Assembly: GCA_944376955.1 (NCBI GenBank)
Contig: CALWEB010000064.1
Location: forward strand, 1-9,506
Direction: 5' to 3'
Length of the DNA: 9,506 nt
Origin: an uncultured Agathobaculum sp.
Lineage (GTDB): Bacteria; Bacillota; Clostridia; Oscillospirales; Butyricicoccaceae
Under the pieces are notes generated by a model. That model was not told the origin of the DNA. It searched no databases and saw only the letters and a list, made by a program, of their open reading frames with translations. Positions 1 to 6,721 of this stretch are shown here, piece after piece. A program made the translations under genes and the position numbers. The first letter of the stretch is position 1. The number at the start of each line of letters is the position of its first letter.

Positions 1-752
1 GCGTGTTCGACGTATTCAACCAGTACCACATGGGCATCACCGCGGAAAACGTTGCCGAGAAGTACGGCATCACCCGCGAGATGCAGGACCAGATCGGCTA
101 TGAGTCCCAGATGAAGGCTGCCAAGGCGATTTCCTCCGGCCGCTTTAAGGACGAGATCGTTCCGATCGAGGTCAAGAAGAAGAAGGAAACCGTTATCTTT
201 GATACCGACGAGCACTGCCGCCCGCAGACCACGCTCGAGGGTCTGGCAAAGCTGCGTCCGGCCTTCAAGAAGGACGGCACGGTTACCGCAGGTAACGCTT
301 CCGGCATCAACGATGCAGGCGCTGCGATGATCATTGCATCCGAGGACTTTGTCAAGGCGCACGGCCTCAAGCCGCTGGCCAAGATCCGCTCCTTCGGCTC
401 TGTCGGCTGCGATCCGGCCATCATGGGCATCGGCCCGATCGAATCCACCCGTCAGGCGCTCAAGCGCGCTGGCCTGACCGTTGCTGACCTCGACCTGGTC
501 GAGTCCAACGAGGCGTTTGCCGCGCAGGCTGCTGCGGTTAACCGCGAGCTGGGCTTCGATATGGAGAAGGTCAACGTCAACGGCGGCGCAATCGCACTGG
601 GCCACCCGATCGGTGCAGCCGGCTGCCGTATCACCACCACCCTGCTGTACGAAATGATCAAGCGCGACTTGACCATCGGCCTTGCCACCATGTGCATCGG
701 CGGCGGTATGGGCGAAGCCCTGATCGTAGAACGCGACGAGCTCTGCAAGTAA
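1..752 (+). CDS. thl: Acetyl-CoA acetyltransferase (thiolase), 5'-truncated by window edge
   Basis: Condenses two acetyl-CoA to acetoacetyl-CoA, the first step of butyrate synthesis, in the cytoplasm. Only the last ~249 residues are inside the window (first full codon at 3); thiolases are about 390 residues, so the N-terminal part with the acyl-accepting cysteine lies upstream, and the GTG at 3 is an internal valine codon, not a start. Visible signatures, in fragment numbering: NEAFA at 169-173, the GHPIGAAG motif with the catalytic histidine at 201, and the C-terminal CIGGGMGEA motif with the second active-site cysteine at 231. The frame ends in TAA. Codon use is strongly biased, like the two genes downstream, which suggests high expression. 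A paralogous 3-ketoacyl-CoA thiolase cannot be excluded from sequence alone, but crt and hbd next door favour the butyrate role. Confidence 0.95.
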   Translation, partial: VFDVFNQYHMGITAENVAEKYGITREMQDQIGYESQMKAAKAISSGRFKDEIVPIEVKKKKETVIFDTDEHCRPQTTLEGLAKLRPAFKKDGTVTAGNASGINDAGAAMIIASEDFVKAHGLKPLAKIRSFGSVGCDPAIMGIGPIESTRQALKRAGLTVADLDLVESNEAFAAQAAAVNRELGFDMEKVNVNGGAIALGHPIGAAGCRITTTLLYEMIKRDLTIGLATMCIGGGMGEALIVERDELCK

Positions 753-808
753 TAAAACGGCAGACCGGGTTTCGCATCCTCTCTGCATTGATTCCTGTAA
801 CTTGGATG

Positions 809-840
809 GGTATCCGTCAAGCCATGCGCTGACGGATACC
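809..840 (+). other. Perfect 11-bp inverted repeat in the thl-crt gap
   Basis: GGTATCCGTCA (809-819) and TGACGGATACC (830-840) pair perfectly around a 10-base loop. No T-run follows, so it does not look like a full intrinsic terminator. It lies 35 bases before the crt start in a 123-base gap. An RNA-stabilising or processing hairpin that sets different thl and crt levels, or a regulator's operator, are both possible; which one is inference. Confidence 0.6.
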
Positions 841-875
841 GGTTCATCACCATCATTGAAAGGAAGTCTTTAGCA

Positions 876-1691
876 ATGACTGATGTAGTAGTTGAGAAAA
901 AAGGCCATGTGGCGGTTGTCAAGATCGAGCACATGAAGGCCATGAACGCGCTTTCCACCGACATGTATGCCCAGCTGGAAGAGGCGTTTGACGAAGTCGG
1001 CAAGATGGACGACGTTTACTGCGTTATCCTGACCGGCTCCTCCACGGTCAACAAGAAGGGCAAGACGGTCAACTCCTTTGTCGCCGGTGCTGACATCGCA
1101 CAGATGTCCACCATGACGGTCGAGGAAGGCAAGTTCTTCGGCAATGACTCCAACCGTGTCTGCTGGAAGATCGAGAACTTCAAGCGCCCGGTCATCGCGG
1201 CAATCAACGGCTTCTGCCTCGGCGGCGGCTGTGAGCTGGCAATGAGCTGTGACATCCGTCTGGCGTCCGACAATGCGCTGTTCGGCCAGCCGGAAGTCGG
1301 TCTGGGCATCACCCCGGGCTGCGGCGGCACCCAGCGTCTGGCCCGCATCGTTGGTCTGGGCAAGGCCAAGGAAATGATCTACACCGCACGCGGCAACTAC
1401 ACCGCGCAGCAGGCACTCGAAATGGGTCTGGTCAACTACGTATATCCGCTGGAAAACCTGATGGACGAAGCGATGAAGCTGGCAGAAGAGATCGCAGCGC
1501 AGGCTCCGATCGCAGTTTCTCTGTGCAAGGAAGCCATCAACGTCGGTATGCAGACCGACCTGAATTCTGCCCTGAAGTTTGAGGGCAACGTATTCGGTCA
1601 GTGCTTCGCTACCGAGGATCAGAAGTACGGCATGGCTTATTTCCTCGACAAGAACAAGGAGAAGCCCGCCAAGGAATTCAAGAACAAGTAA
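876..1691 (+). CDS. crt: 3-hydroxybutyryl-CoA dehydratase (crotonase, enoyl-CoA hydratase family)
   Basis: Dehydrates 3-hydroxybutyryl-CoA to crotonyl-CoA in butyrate synthesis. The 271-residue product has the crotonase fold signatures: the oxyanion-hole segment FVAGADI (68-74), the GGGCELAMSCD stretch with catalytic Glu120, and QPEVGLGITPGCGG with catalytic Glu140. The start ATG is preceded by AGGAAG at 861-866, a good ribosome binding site at 9-base spacing. Compared with the roughly 260-residue clostridial Crt I know, about ten extra residues (STVNKKGKTVN, 56-66) sit just before the oxyanion-hole segment. It lies 123 bases after thl and 45 before hbd on the same strand, consistent with one transcript; the hairpin at 809-840 separates it from thl. 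Confidence 0.95.
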   Translation: MTDVVVEKKGHVAVVKIEHMKAMNALSTDMYAQLEEAFDEVGKMDDVYCVILTGSSTVNKKGKTVNSFVAGADIAQMSTMTVEEGKFFGNDSNRVCWKIENFKRPVIAAINGFCLGGGCELAMSCDIRLASDNALFGQPEVGLGITPGCGGTQRLARIVGLGKAKEMIYTARGNYTAQQALEMGLVNYVYPLENLMDEAMKLAEEIAAQAPIAVSLCKEAINVGMQTDLNSALKFEGNVFGQCFATEDQKYGMAYFLDKNKEKPAKEFKNK

Positions 1692-1736
1692 GCCGTATCT
1701 GCGGATTGTTAAGAGTGAGAGAGAGGTTATAATATC

Positions 1737-2603
1737 ATGAAAGTTTGTGTATTCGGCGCCGGCAACATGGGTGCGCGCATTGCAGAAGTGTTCCTGACCA
1801 ACGGCCATGACGTAACCATGATCGACATCAAGCAGGAGTTCTTGGATCGCGGCGTCAAGACCATCACCAACGACCTGTCCTTCATGGTCAAGAAGGAAAA
1901 GATCACCGAGGATCACAAGAACGAACTGCTGGCTGGTCTGAAGACCTCCATCGACCGCAAGTCTGCTGCAGATGCGGACTTCGTGATGGAAGTTATCCTC
2001 GAGCGCATGGACCTGAAGAAGGAACTGCTCAAGGAACTGGACGATATCTGCCCGGCACACACCATTTTTGCCACCAACACCTCTGCCCTGTCCCCGACCG
2101 AGCTGGCGGCTTCCGTCAAGCGTTCGGATAAGGTTATCGGCTGCCACTTCTTCAACCCGGCTCAGATCATGAAGCTGGTTGAGGTAACCCGTGCCATCCA
2201 GACTTCGGACGAGACCTTCAAGACTGCATTCGACCTGATGGCTTCTCTGGGCAAGACCCCTGTTTCCGTACAGGAAGGCCCGGGCTTTGTGGTAAACCGC
2301 ATCCTGATCCCGATGATGAACGAGGCTATGGGCATCGTTGCCGACGGCATCGCCTCCCCGGCAGACATTGATATCGCCATGCAGCTGGGCGCTGGCATGA
2401 AGTCCGGCCCGCTCCATACCGCTGATCTGGTTGGCCACGATGTCAACCTGGCGATCATGGAGACCCTGTACCGCGAGACCGGCGACCCGAAGTACCGTCC
2501 GCATCCGCTGATGCGTAAGATGGTTCGTGCGGGCTGGCTGGGCGTCAAGACCGGCAAGGGCTTCTTCGAATACGACGAATATGGCAAGGAAATCGTGAAG
2601 TAA
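1737..2603 (+). CDS. hbd: 3-hydroxybutyryl-CoA dehydrogenase
   Basis: Reduces acetoacetyl-CoA to (S)-3-hydroxybutyryl-CoA with NAD(P)H, linking thl to crt. The 288 residues (family about 282) show an N-terminal Rossmann GAGNMG motif (7-12) with Asp30 at the end of the second strand, an acidic residue that usually favours NADH. The catalytic set is in place: Ser116 (NTSAL), His137 (GCHFFNP), Glu149 and Asn187 (FVVNRIL), one less than the usual Clostridium numbering. The C-terminal domain reads GAGMKSGPLHTADLVGHDV where many homologues have GANHPMGPL..ADLIGLD, a mild divergence in the dimer/substrate region. A GA-rich ribosome site (GAGAGAGG, about 1719-1726) precedes the ATG. It is the last gene of the block and is followed by a strong terminator. 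Confidence 0.96.
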   Translation: MKVCVFGAGNMGARIAEVFLTNGHDVTMIDIKQEFLDRGVKTITNDLSFMVKKEKITEDHKNELLAGLKTSIDRKSAADADFVMEVILERMDLKKELLKELDDICPAHTIFATNTSALSPTELAASVKRSDKVIGCHFFNPAQIMKLVEVTRAIQTSDETFKTAFDLMASLGKTPVSVQEGPGFVVNRILIPMMNEAMGIVADGIASPADIDIAMQLGAGMKSGPLHTADLVGHDVNLAIMETLYRETGDPKYRPHPLMRKMVRAGWLGVKTGKGFFEYDEYGKEIVK

Positions 2604-2617
2604 TCTGCCCCAATAGC

Positions 2618-2660
2618 AGCAGGCTACTGTGCAAATTGCACAGTAGCCTGCTTTTTATTT
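2618..2660 (+). terminator. Intrinsic terminator of the thl-crt-hbd block
   Basis: A perfect 16-bp stem (2618-2633 with 2637-2652) with a 3-base loop is followed by TTTTATTT. It starts 14 bases after the hbd stop. On the minus strand no T-run follows the stem, so it would be only a weak stop for spmB transcripts coming the other way. Confidence 0.95.
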
Positions 2661-2741
2661 CCTTGTTTTTGGTGCTTTAGCCACATTTATCGTTTTTTTC
2701 TAACTTTTGTTTGGCAAAATCAACAAATTTTGCAACAATCT

Positions 2742-2771
2742 ATGGCATTTCTCGAACAAACACGATATAAT
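2742..2771 (+). promoter_or_regulatory. Possible sigma-A promoter antisense to spmB
   Basis: A perfect TATAAT (2766-2771) has ATGGCA (2742-2747, four of six -35 bases) 18 bases upstream, in the AT-rich gap 2661-2772. It would read into the 3' end of spmB on the opposite strand. AT-rich DNA gives such matches by chance, so this is only a candidate. Confidence 0.25.
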
Positions 2772-2772
2772 A

Positions 2773-3291
2773 TTAAATATCTGGGAAATACCACCTTACC
2801 AGTGCGGCAGAAGCGGCAAATGCAGCAAGGTCTGCACATAATGCAGCCGGTATGGCATAGCGCATCCGGTTGAGCCCCAAATGCCCGCCATAGATGCTGA
2901 TGGTGTAAAAACTGGTTTCCGAGGCCCCCAGCATCACCGCTGCGACGCGGCCGGTGTAACTGTCCGGACCACAGCGCCGGATCAGTTCACTGCCCAGTGC
3001 AAGACCACCGCCGCCGCTGATTGGCTTGAGTAACGCTAACGCTGCGCAGTCCTGTGGGATGCCAAAGAGGCGGAGTACCGGTGCCAGCCAATCTGCGGCC
3101 AAGTCGATTGCGCCAGATGCGCGCAGCATATAAACCACAGTCAACATCCCTACCAGTGTCGGCAAAATTTGCACCGCCGTCTGTAACCCTTTTTGCGCAC
3201 CGCGCAAAAAGACCGGAAACACGTCCACCTGTTTATACAATCCGTATAAGCCGGTTGCCGCCAACAGCAGCGGAATCAGTGCAGCCTGCAA
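2773..3291 (-). CDS. spmB: Spore maturation protein B (nucleoside-recognition/Gate-type membrane protein)
   Basis: SpmB and its partner SpmA are membrane proteins needed for spore-core dehydration and heat resistance in Bacillus and Clostridium; the transported substrate is unknown. The 172 residues (B. subtilis SpmB about 178) are mostly hydrophobic, with helices around 4-20, 36-56 and 145-166, and carry the family segments LLKPISGGGGLA (88-99) and GPDSYTGRVAAVMLGASETSFYT (108-130). The start is uncertain: the first usable in-frame codon is TTG at 3291, while the best ribosome site (GGAAAGGGG, about 3306-3314) lies 14 bases further upstream. An ATG at 3316 is out of frame by one base. It is downstream of spmA on the same strand, but across an unusually long 143-base gap. 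Confidence 0.9.
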   Translation of the reverse strand: MQAALIPLLLAATGLYGLYKQVDVFPVFLRGAQKGLQTAVQILPTLVGMLTVVYMLRASGAIDLAADWLAPVLRLFGIPQDCAALALLKPISGGGGLALGSELIRRCGPDSYTGRVAAVMLGASETSFYTISIYGGHLGLNRMRYAIPAALCADLAAFAASAALVRWYFPDI

Positions 3292-3434
3292 AACCCGTCT
3301 GCACGCCCCTTTCCATGATTTTAGACTTAAATTTCAAAATTTGGAAAATATTTTTGGAAATAACAGGTAATTCGACATTTTTTGTGACAACTATATGTAA
3401 TAATACAAATTGTAATCCAACCAAACATTTCCTT
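3292..3434 (-). other. AT-rich spmA-spmB gap, possible spmB leader
   Basis: In the spmA-spmB pairs I know the genes abut or overlap; here 143 AT-rich bases separate them. On the coding (minus) strand it holds a TTGTCA with a TGTTAT 19 bases later, a poor sigma-A match, a TGTCGAA heptamer (3377-3371) that matches the Spo0A box core, and the GGAAAGGGG ribosome-site-like run. No coding potential is seen. A separate spmB promoter here is possible but unproven. Confidence 0.35.
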
Positions 3435-4019
3435 CTATTTCCCCTCGCGGAACCATGGCCGCATCAACCTTCCGCTGATCAGCACGACCGCTACGGAAAA
3501 AATGGATGCCCCCCAAACCGGCAGCATGATATCAAACGGCGATGCTGCCCCACAGGCAGCCCGGATTGCGGCAACCGTAGAAGGAATCAACTGAATGGAT
3601 GCAGTGTTCAAGGTGATCAGTGTCAAAACCGTGTCCGGTGCGCCCCGGCGTCCTTCTAGGGTATACAGCCGGTCTGCGGCACGCAAACCAAGCGGCGTAG
3701 CCGCATTGGATAGCCCTAACAGGTTCGCCGCCACGTTGGCGCTGACTGCTTCCATGGCTTCCCGATCTGCTGACGCTTTGCCAAAAAGCGGACGCAGCAG
3801 CGGCATCAGGATGTGTGACAGTTTTTCTGCCAAGCCGGATGCCTGTATCAGCTCCATGACCCCACTCCAGAAACACATCAGCCCGGTGATACTGACAATC
3901 AGCGTAATTGCTTCACCGGCCCCGGTGCCTACTGCCGTTGTCACCGCATCCAGCCTTCCGGTTGCAGCGCCACAAACCAACGCCAAAACCAGAAAGGCAA
4001 CCCAAATCGCGGACAGCAT
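3435..4019 (-). CDS. spmA: Spore maturation protein A (nucleoside-recognition/Gate-type membrane protein)
   Basis: Partner of SpmB in spore-core dehydration during sporulation, in the membrane. From the chosen ATG at 4019 the protein has 194 residues, close to B. subtilis SpmA (196). It begins MLSAIWVAFLVLAL, a first membrane helix, and contains the conserved ANLLGLSNAATPLGLRA segment (98-114) and the LNTASIQLIPSTVAAIR segment (137-153). The frame stays open to 4070, but the run AAGGGGG (4032-4026) sits six bases before the 4019 ATG, and the extra residues of the longer form look non-membrane and unlike the family; a second ATG at 4025 is too close to that site. The gene is divergent from the AbrB-like gene, with 87 bases between, including a small TCCCC-CGT-GGGGA inverted repeat (4044-4056) that could be an operator. 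Confidence 0.92.
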   Translation of the reverse strand: MLSAIWVAFLVLALVCGAATGRLDAVTTAVGTGAGEAITLIVSITGLMCFWSGVMELIQASGLAEKLSHILMPLLRPLFGKASADREAMEAVSANVAANLLGLSNAATPLGLRAADRLYTLEGRRGAPDTVLTLITLNTASIQLIPSTVAAIRAACGAASPFDIMLPVWGASIFSVAVVLISGRLMRPWFREGK

Positions 4020-4106
4020 CCGCATCCCCCTTCCCGTCCAAGCTCCCCCGTGGGGATTTTGGTGATACAAGATTCGACTGAAAAGAAATGAAGGAGTGTT
4101 TCACAC

Positions 4107-4349
4107 ATGAAATCTACCGGTATTGTCCGTAAAGTGGATGAACTTGGCCGTATTGTACTGCCGATTGAGTTACGCCGTACAATGAACATAGATGTCAAGG
4201 ATGCGTTGGAGATTTATGTGGACGGCGATCAGATCGTGCTGAAGAAGTATGAGCCGTCCTGCATCTTTTGCGGCAACGCGAAGGACATCATCCATTATAA
4301 GGGCAAGAACATATGCGCGTCTTGCGCAAACGAACTGAAACTGCTTTAA
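4107..4349 (+). CDS. AbrB/SpoVT-family transition-state regulator with Cys4 zinc-ribbon tail
   Basis: A small DNA-binding protein of the AbrB type, which controls transition-phase and early sporulation genes in Firmicutes. Residues 1-48 are the swapped-hairpin AbrB domain: MKSTGIVRKVDELGRIVLP, then ELRRTMNI and LEIYVDGDQIVLKKY. The tail differs from the B. subtilis AbrB C-domain: CIFC (52-55) and CASC (70-73) form a CxxC-14-CxxC set that should bind one zinc ion. This architecture is common in clostridial AbrB-like proteins. AAGGAG at 4091-4096 supports the ATG at 4107. It is alone on its strand, divergent from spmA and convergent with spoIIID, with its own terminator. Its targets cannot be read from sequence; autoregulation and control of spmA through the shared 87-base gap is a reasonable guess. 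Confidence 0.92.
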   Translation: MKSTGIVRKVDELGRIVLPIELRRTMNIDVKDALEIYVDGDQIVLKKYEPSCIFCGNAKDIIHYKGKNICASCANELKLL

Positions 4350-4358
4350 TGCAGCCCC

Positions 4359-4392
4359 ACAGCCATCCCACTTTCAGGGATGGCTGTTTTTT
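4359..4392 (+). terminator. Intrinsic terminator of the AbrB-like gene, overlapping the spoIIID 3' end
   Basis: ACAGCCATCCC (4359-4369) pairs perfectly with GGGATGGCTGT (4377-4387) over a 7-base loop, followed by five more T. It begins nine bases after the regulator's stop. The spoIIID stop codon (4374-4376) lies in the loop, so its last codons form the right arm. On the minus strand there is no T-run after the stem, so it is not a good spoIIID terminator. Confidence 0.92.
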
Positions 4393-4673
4393 AATGCAGT
4401 CCGTTTGGCCTGCTCATGCTCTGCCAAGCTTCGGTACTTTGCCTGTGTCGCCTTTCCGCCCCGGATATGCCGCTCCTCCTTATTGGTTTGCAGGACACCC
4501 TGCACTTGCCCATACAGCTCTTTATTGAGCTTTTGCAGCCGCGTGGTGATGTCCTTATGCACGGTTGATTTGGAGATACCAAACTGCGCGGCTGTCTGCC
4601 GCACCGTTGCCCCTTCCTGAATCATATATTTGGCCAGCTGGATCGTGCGCTCCTCTGGTAAGCCTTTCACCAT
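4374..4673 (-). CDS. spoIIID: Sporulation transcriptional regulator SpoIIID
   Basis: A mother-cell DNA-binding protein that tunes the sigma-E regulon and the switch towards sigma-K. The 99 residues (B. subtilis 93) match throughout the core: EERTIQLAKYMIQEGATVRQ, the helix-turn-helix AAQFGISKSTVHKDI (28-42), RLQKLN, and the typical ERHIRGGKATQAKY segment (66-79). A G-rich ribosome site (CAGGGGGG, 4684-4677) precedes the ATG at 4673. Upstream on the minus strand CATAGATT (4717-4710) resembles a sigma-E -10 element, but no clear -35 was found. The tail after residue 80 is unlike B. subtilis and is partly dictated by the terminator of the convergent regulator gene. Confidence 0.95.
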   Translation of the reverse strand: MVKGLPEERTIQLAKYMIQEGATVRQTAAQFGISKSTVHKDITTRLQKLNKELYGQVQGVLQTNKEERHIRGGKATQAKYRSLAEHEQAKRTALKNSHP

Positions 4674-4807
4674 CGTCCCCCCTGCCCTGTTGACGCTTTC
4701 GTTATTCTCAATCTATGCGCCATCAAAGCATTGTAGAACTCGGTTTTTGTCGTTTTTTCTCACTGAATCATGAATAATGAACAATCAGTCTTTATTTGAG
4801 CAAAGCA

Positions 4808-4838
4808 AATGCGCTGCCCTTTACTTGAGCAGCGCATT
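4808..4838 (-). terminator. Probable terminator hairpin at the 3' end of the TetR gene
   Basis: AATGCGCTGC (4808-4817) pairs perfectly with GCAGCGCATT (4829-4838) across an 11-base loop that contains the TetR stop codon. On the minus strand it is followed by TTGCTTTGCTC, only a weak T-tract, so it may act as a 3'-end stabiliser or a leaky terminator before spoIIID. Confidence 0.5.
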
Positions 4839-5396
4839 GATTCCCTTGGTATGATATTCCACCAGACGGTTGAGGTTGGTGCGCACCTCACGCGGCCGGA
4901 CACGGTTTTTGAGGATCTGCACCGTGCCATCCAACAAGTTGCGTGCCATGATCTGCGCCAACAGCAGGCAGTTGTCCTCATCCGCCAGCAGCGGCGCCGT
5001 CTTTGCCGCCAACATGTCGATCATGCTCGCGCGCAGCCCCTCATACCGCGTGCCATGGGACTGCTCCATAATCAGCAGCAAACCGTATTTCTCCGCCAGC
5101 AACAACGAGATTACTTCCTCCGTGAGCAGTACCTGATATTCCCGCTGACCGGTCCGCATATCAAACCGCTTATCTTTGAACCGCAGGAGCAGCTTTTTCA
5201 GGCCATCCGCAGCGCTATCCGTCAGTTCATAGAACAGTTCTTCTTTATTCTTAAAATAGTGATACAAGTTGCTTTTACTAATATTCACCTTATCCGCAAT
5301 CATTTGCAGCGATGTCCGGTCATATCCCCGCTGCAAAAACAAATGCTGTGCTTCCAGCAAAATCTTATGCCGAAGTTCATCCTTTAATACCTGCAC
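4821..5396 (-). CDS. TetR/AcrR-family transcriptional regulator
   Basis: A one-domain repressor type: an N-terminal helix-turn-helix and a C-terminal ligand/dimer domain. From the chosen GTG at 5396 it has 191 residues. Helices ELRHKILLEAQHLFLQRGY (7-25) and the DNA-binding segment TSLQMIADKV.ISKSNLYHYFKNKEELF (28-55) are typical. The open frame continues to an ATG at 5444, but that codon lies between the -35 and -10 boxes of the gene's own promoter and cannot be translated from it; GTG 5396 is preceded by GGGTGG at 8-base spacing. The effector is unknown. It is separated from the decarboxylase operon by a terminator, so it is not co-transcribed with it, though it could regulate it or a distant efflux or metabolic gene. 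Confidence 0.9.
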   Translation of the reverse strand: MQVLKDELRHKILLEAQHLFLQRGYDRTSLQMIADKVNISKSNLYHYFKNKEELFYELTDSAADGLKKLLLRFKDKRFDMRTGQREYQVLLTEEVISLLLAEKYGLLLIMEQSHGTRYEGLRASMIDMLAAKTAPLLADEDNCLLLAQIMARNLLDGTVQILKNRVRPREVRTNLNRLVEYHTKGINALLK

Positions 5397-5426
5397 AATA
5401 AAGACCACCCGTTCATTTCTTCTTTT

Positions 5427-5454
5427 ATTATAGCATTTTCGCATAGTTTGTCAA
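5427..5454 (-). promoter_or_regulatory. Consensus sigma-A promoter of the TetR gene
   Basis: On the minus strand, TTGACA (5454-5449) and TATAAT (5432-5427), both perfect, are separated by 16 bases. Transcription should start near 5420, giving a leader of about 25 bases before GTG 5396. So strong a promoter for a repressor gene suggests self-repression at a nearby operator, though no clear palindrome was seen. Confidence 0.9.
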
Positions 5455-5500
5455 GAATTGCGCGGTTTTACTACTGTTTTGATCGGCAGTGTCCAAGTCG

Positions 5501-5533
5501 AAAAAAGGACGCCGGATGATACCGGCGTCCTTT
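5501..5533 (-). terminator. Intrinsic terminator of the oad operon
   Basis: Read on the minus strand, GGACGCCGG and CCGGCGTCC form a 9-bp GC-rich stem (extended by A-T pairs) with a 6-base loop, then TTTTTT (5506-5501). It starts about 20 bases after the oadB stop and separates the operon from the TetR gene. Confidence 0.93.
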
Positions 5534-5553
5534 GACGCATGAATGGTTTTATC

Positions 5554-6705
5554 TTATGCACCGAAAACCTTGAGCATAAAGCCCGCGGCAACGGCCGAAC
5601 CGATCACGCCTGCCACGTTCGGACCCATGGCGTGCATCAGCAGGAAGTTGGCCGGGTTGGCCTTCTGCCCCTCCACCTGCGACACGCGCGCCGCCATCGG
5701 CACTGCGGAAACACCCGCCGAACCAATCAGAGGATTGACCTTGCCGCCGGTCAGCTTGCACATAATCTTGCCGAAGATCAGGCCGCCGATCGTGGAGAAC
5801 ATAAACGCGATCAGGCCAAGGATGATGATCTTGATGGTATCCCAAGTCAGGAAGGTGCTGGCGACCGCCTTGCAGCCAACCGACAGGCCGAGGAAAATGG
5901 TCACAATATTACACAGTGCATTCTGCGCCGTATCGGACAGTCGCTCGGTCACGCCGCACTCACGCAGCAGGTTGCCCAGCATCAACATACCGATCAGCGG
6001 TGCGGTATCCGGGATCAGCAGAATAACCACCGTTGCAACCGCAATCGGGAACACGATCTTTTCGGTCTTGGAAACCGGACGGAGCTGCTCCATCTTGATC
6101 TCGCGTTCTGCCTTGGTGGTCAGCAGCCGCATGAGCGGCGGCTGGATCATCGGGATCAGTGCCATATACGAATACGCTGCAATCGCAATGGCCGGCAGAT
6201 AATCCCGCGCCAAGCGCGATGCCACCAGAATGGCCGTCGGGCCGTCCGCACCACCGATAATACCGATTGCCGCAGCAACCGCACCCGGGAAGCCGAGCGC
6301 CAGCGCCAGCAGGAACGCCGCGAAGATACCTAACTGCGCCGCTGCACCCAGCAGCAAGGAGGATGGGCGGGCAATCAGCGGACCGAAGTCGGTCATCGCG
6401 CCGATGCCAAGGAAGATGATCGACGGATAGATCGCATGTTCGACACCCTGATAGAACACCCACAGCATACCCGGGCTGGACGTCGCCGTCGGCGCGTTGA
6501 GCAGACCGGTGATCGGGAAGTTTGCCAGCAGCATACCGAATGCAATCGGAATCAGAAGCAGCGGCTCAAATTTTTTGCCAATACCCAGATAAAGCAACAC
6601 GAAGGAAATCAGGATCATGATCAGGCTGCGCGGATCATCCGCCAGCGCAGCAAAGCCCGATCCTGCCAGAATCTCCCCCAGCGCATCGATAAACGAAAAT
6701 TGCAT
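5554..6705 (-). CDS. oadB: Na+-translocating decarboxylase beta subunit (OadB type)
   Basis: Integral membrane subunit that removes CO2 from carboxybiotin and couples it to Na+ export. From ATG 6705 it has 383 residues with many membrane helices. Family motifs: GGADGPTAI (151-159), whose Asp154 matches the Na+-binding aspartate of Klebsiella OadB; AYSYMALIPMIQPP (177-190); NPLIGSAGVSAVPMAARVSQ (324-343); and the C-terminal GPNVAGVIGSAVAAG (361-375). The frame is open upstream to 6774, but that stretch is Arg-rich and overlaps the biotin-carrier gene; GGGAGG nine bases before 6705 supports the shorter form. It is the last gene of the operon, 16 bases after the biotin-carrier gene. Glutaconyl- and methylmalonyl-CoA decarboxylases use similar beta subunits; the alpha gene decides for oxaloacetate. 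Confidence 0.95.
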   Translation of the reverse strand: MQFSFIDALGEILAGSGFAALADDPRSLIMILISFVLLYLGIGKKFEPLLLIPIAFGMLLANFPITGLLNAPTATSSPGMLWVFYQGVEHAIYPSIIFLGIGAMTDFGPLIARPSSLLLGAAAQLGIFAAFLLALALGFPGAVAAAIGIIGGADGPTAILVASRLARDYLPAIAIAAYSYMALIPMIQPPLMRLLTTKAEREIKMEQLRPVSKTEKIVFPIAVATVVILLIPDTAPLIGMLMLGNLLRECGVTERLSDTAQNALCNIVTIFLGLSVGCKAVASTFLTWDTIKIIILGLIAFMFSTIGGLIFGKIMCKLTGGKVNPLIGSAGVSAVPMAARVSQVEGQKANPANFLLMHAMGPNVAGVIGSAVAAGFMLKVFGA

Positions 6706-6721
6706 ATCCCTGCGCCTCCCG

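Noticed and set aside
870..2504. 544-residue open frame on the minus strand across crt and hbd
   Set aside because: It is antisense to two clearly real, conserved genes; the absence of stops follows from their strong codon bias, and the translation shows no recognisable motif.
2711..2735. Sigma-54-like TGGC...TTGCA pair downstream of hbd
   Set aside because: GG and GC are 17 bases apart rather than the required 10; the sequence is better seen as a weak AT-rich inverted repeat.
3371..3377. Spo0A box (TGTCGAA) upstream of spmB
   Set aside because: The same heptamer also occurs within oadB and oadA coding sequence, so a single match is no better than chance.
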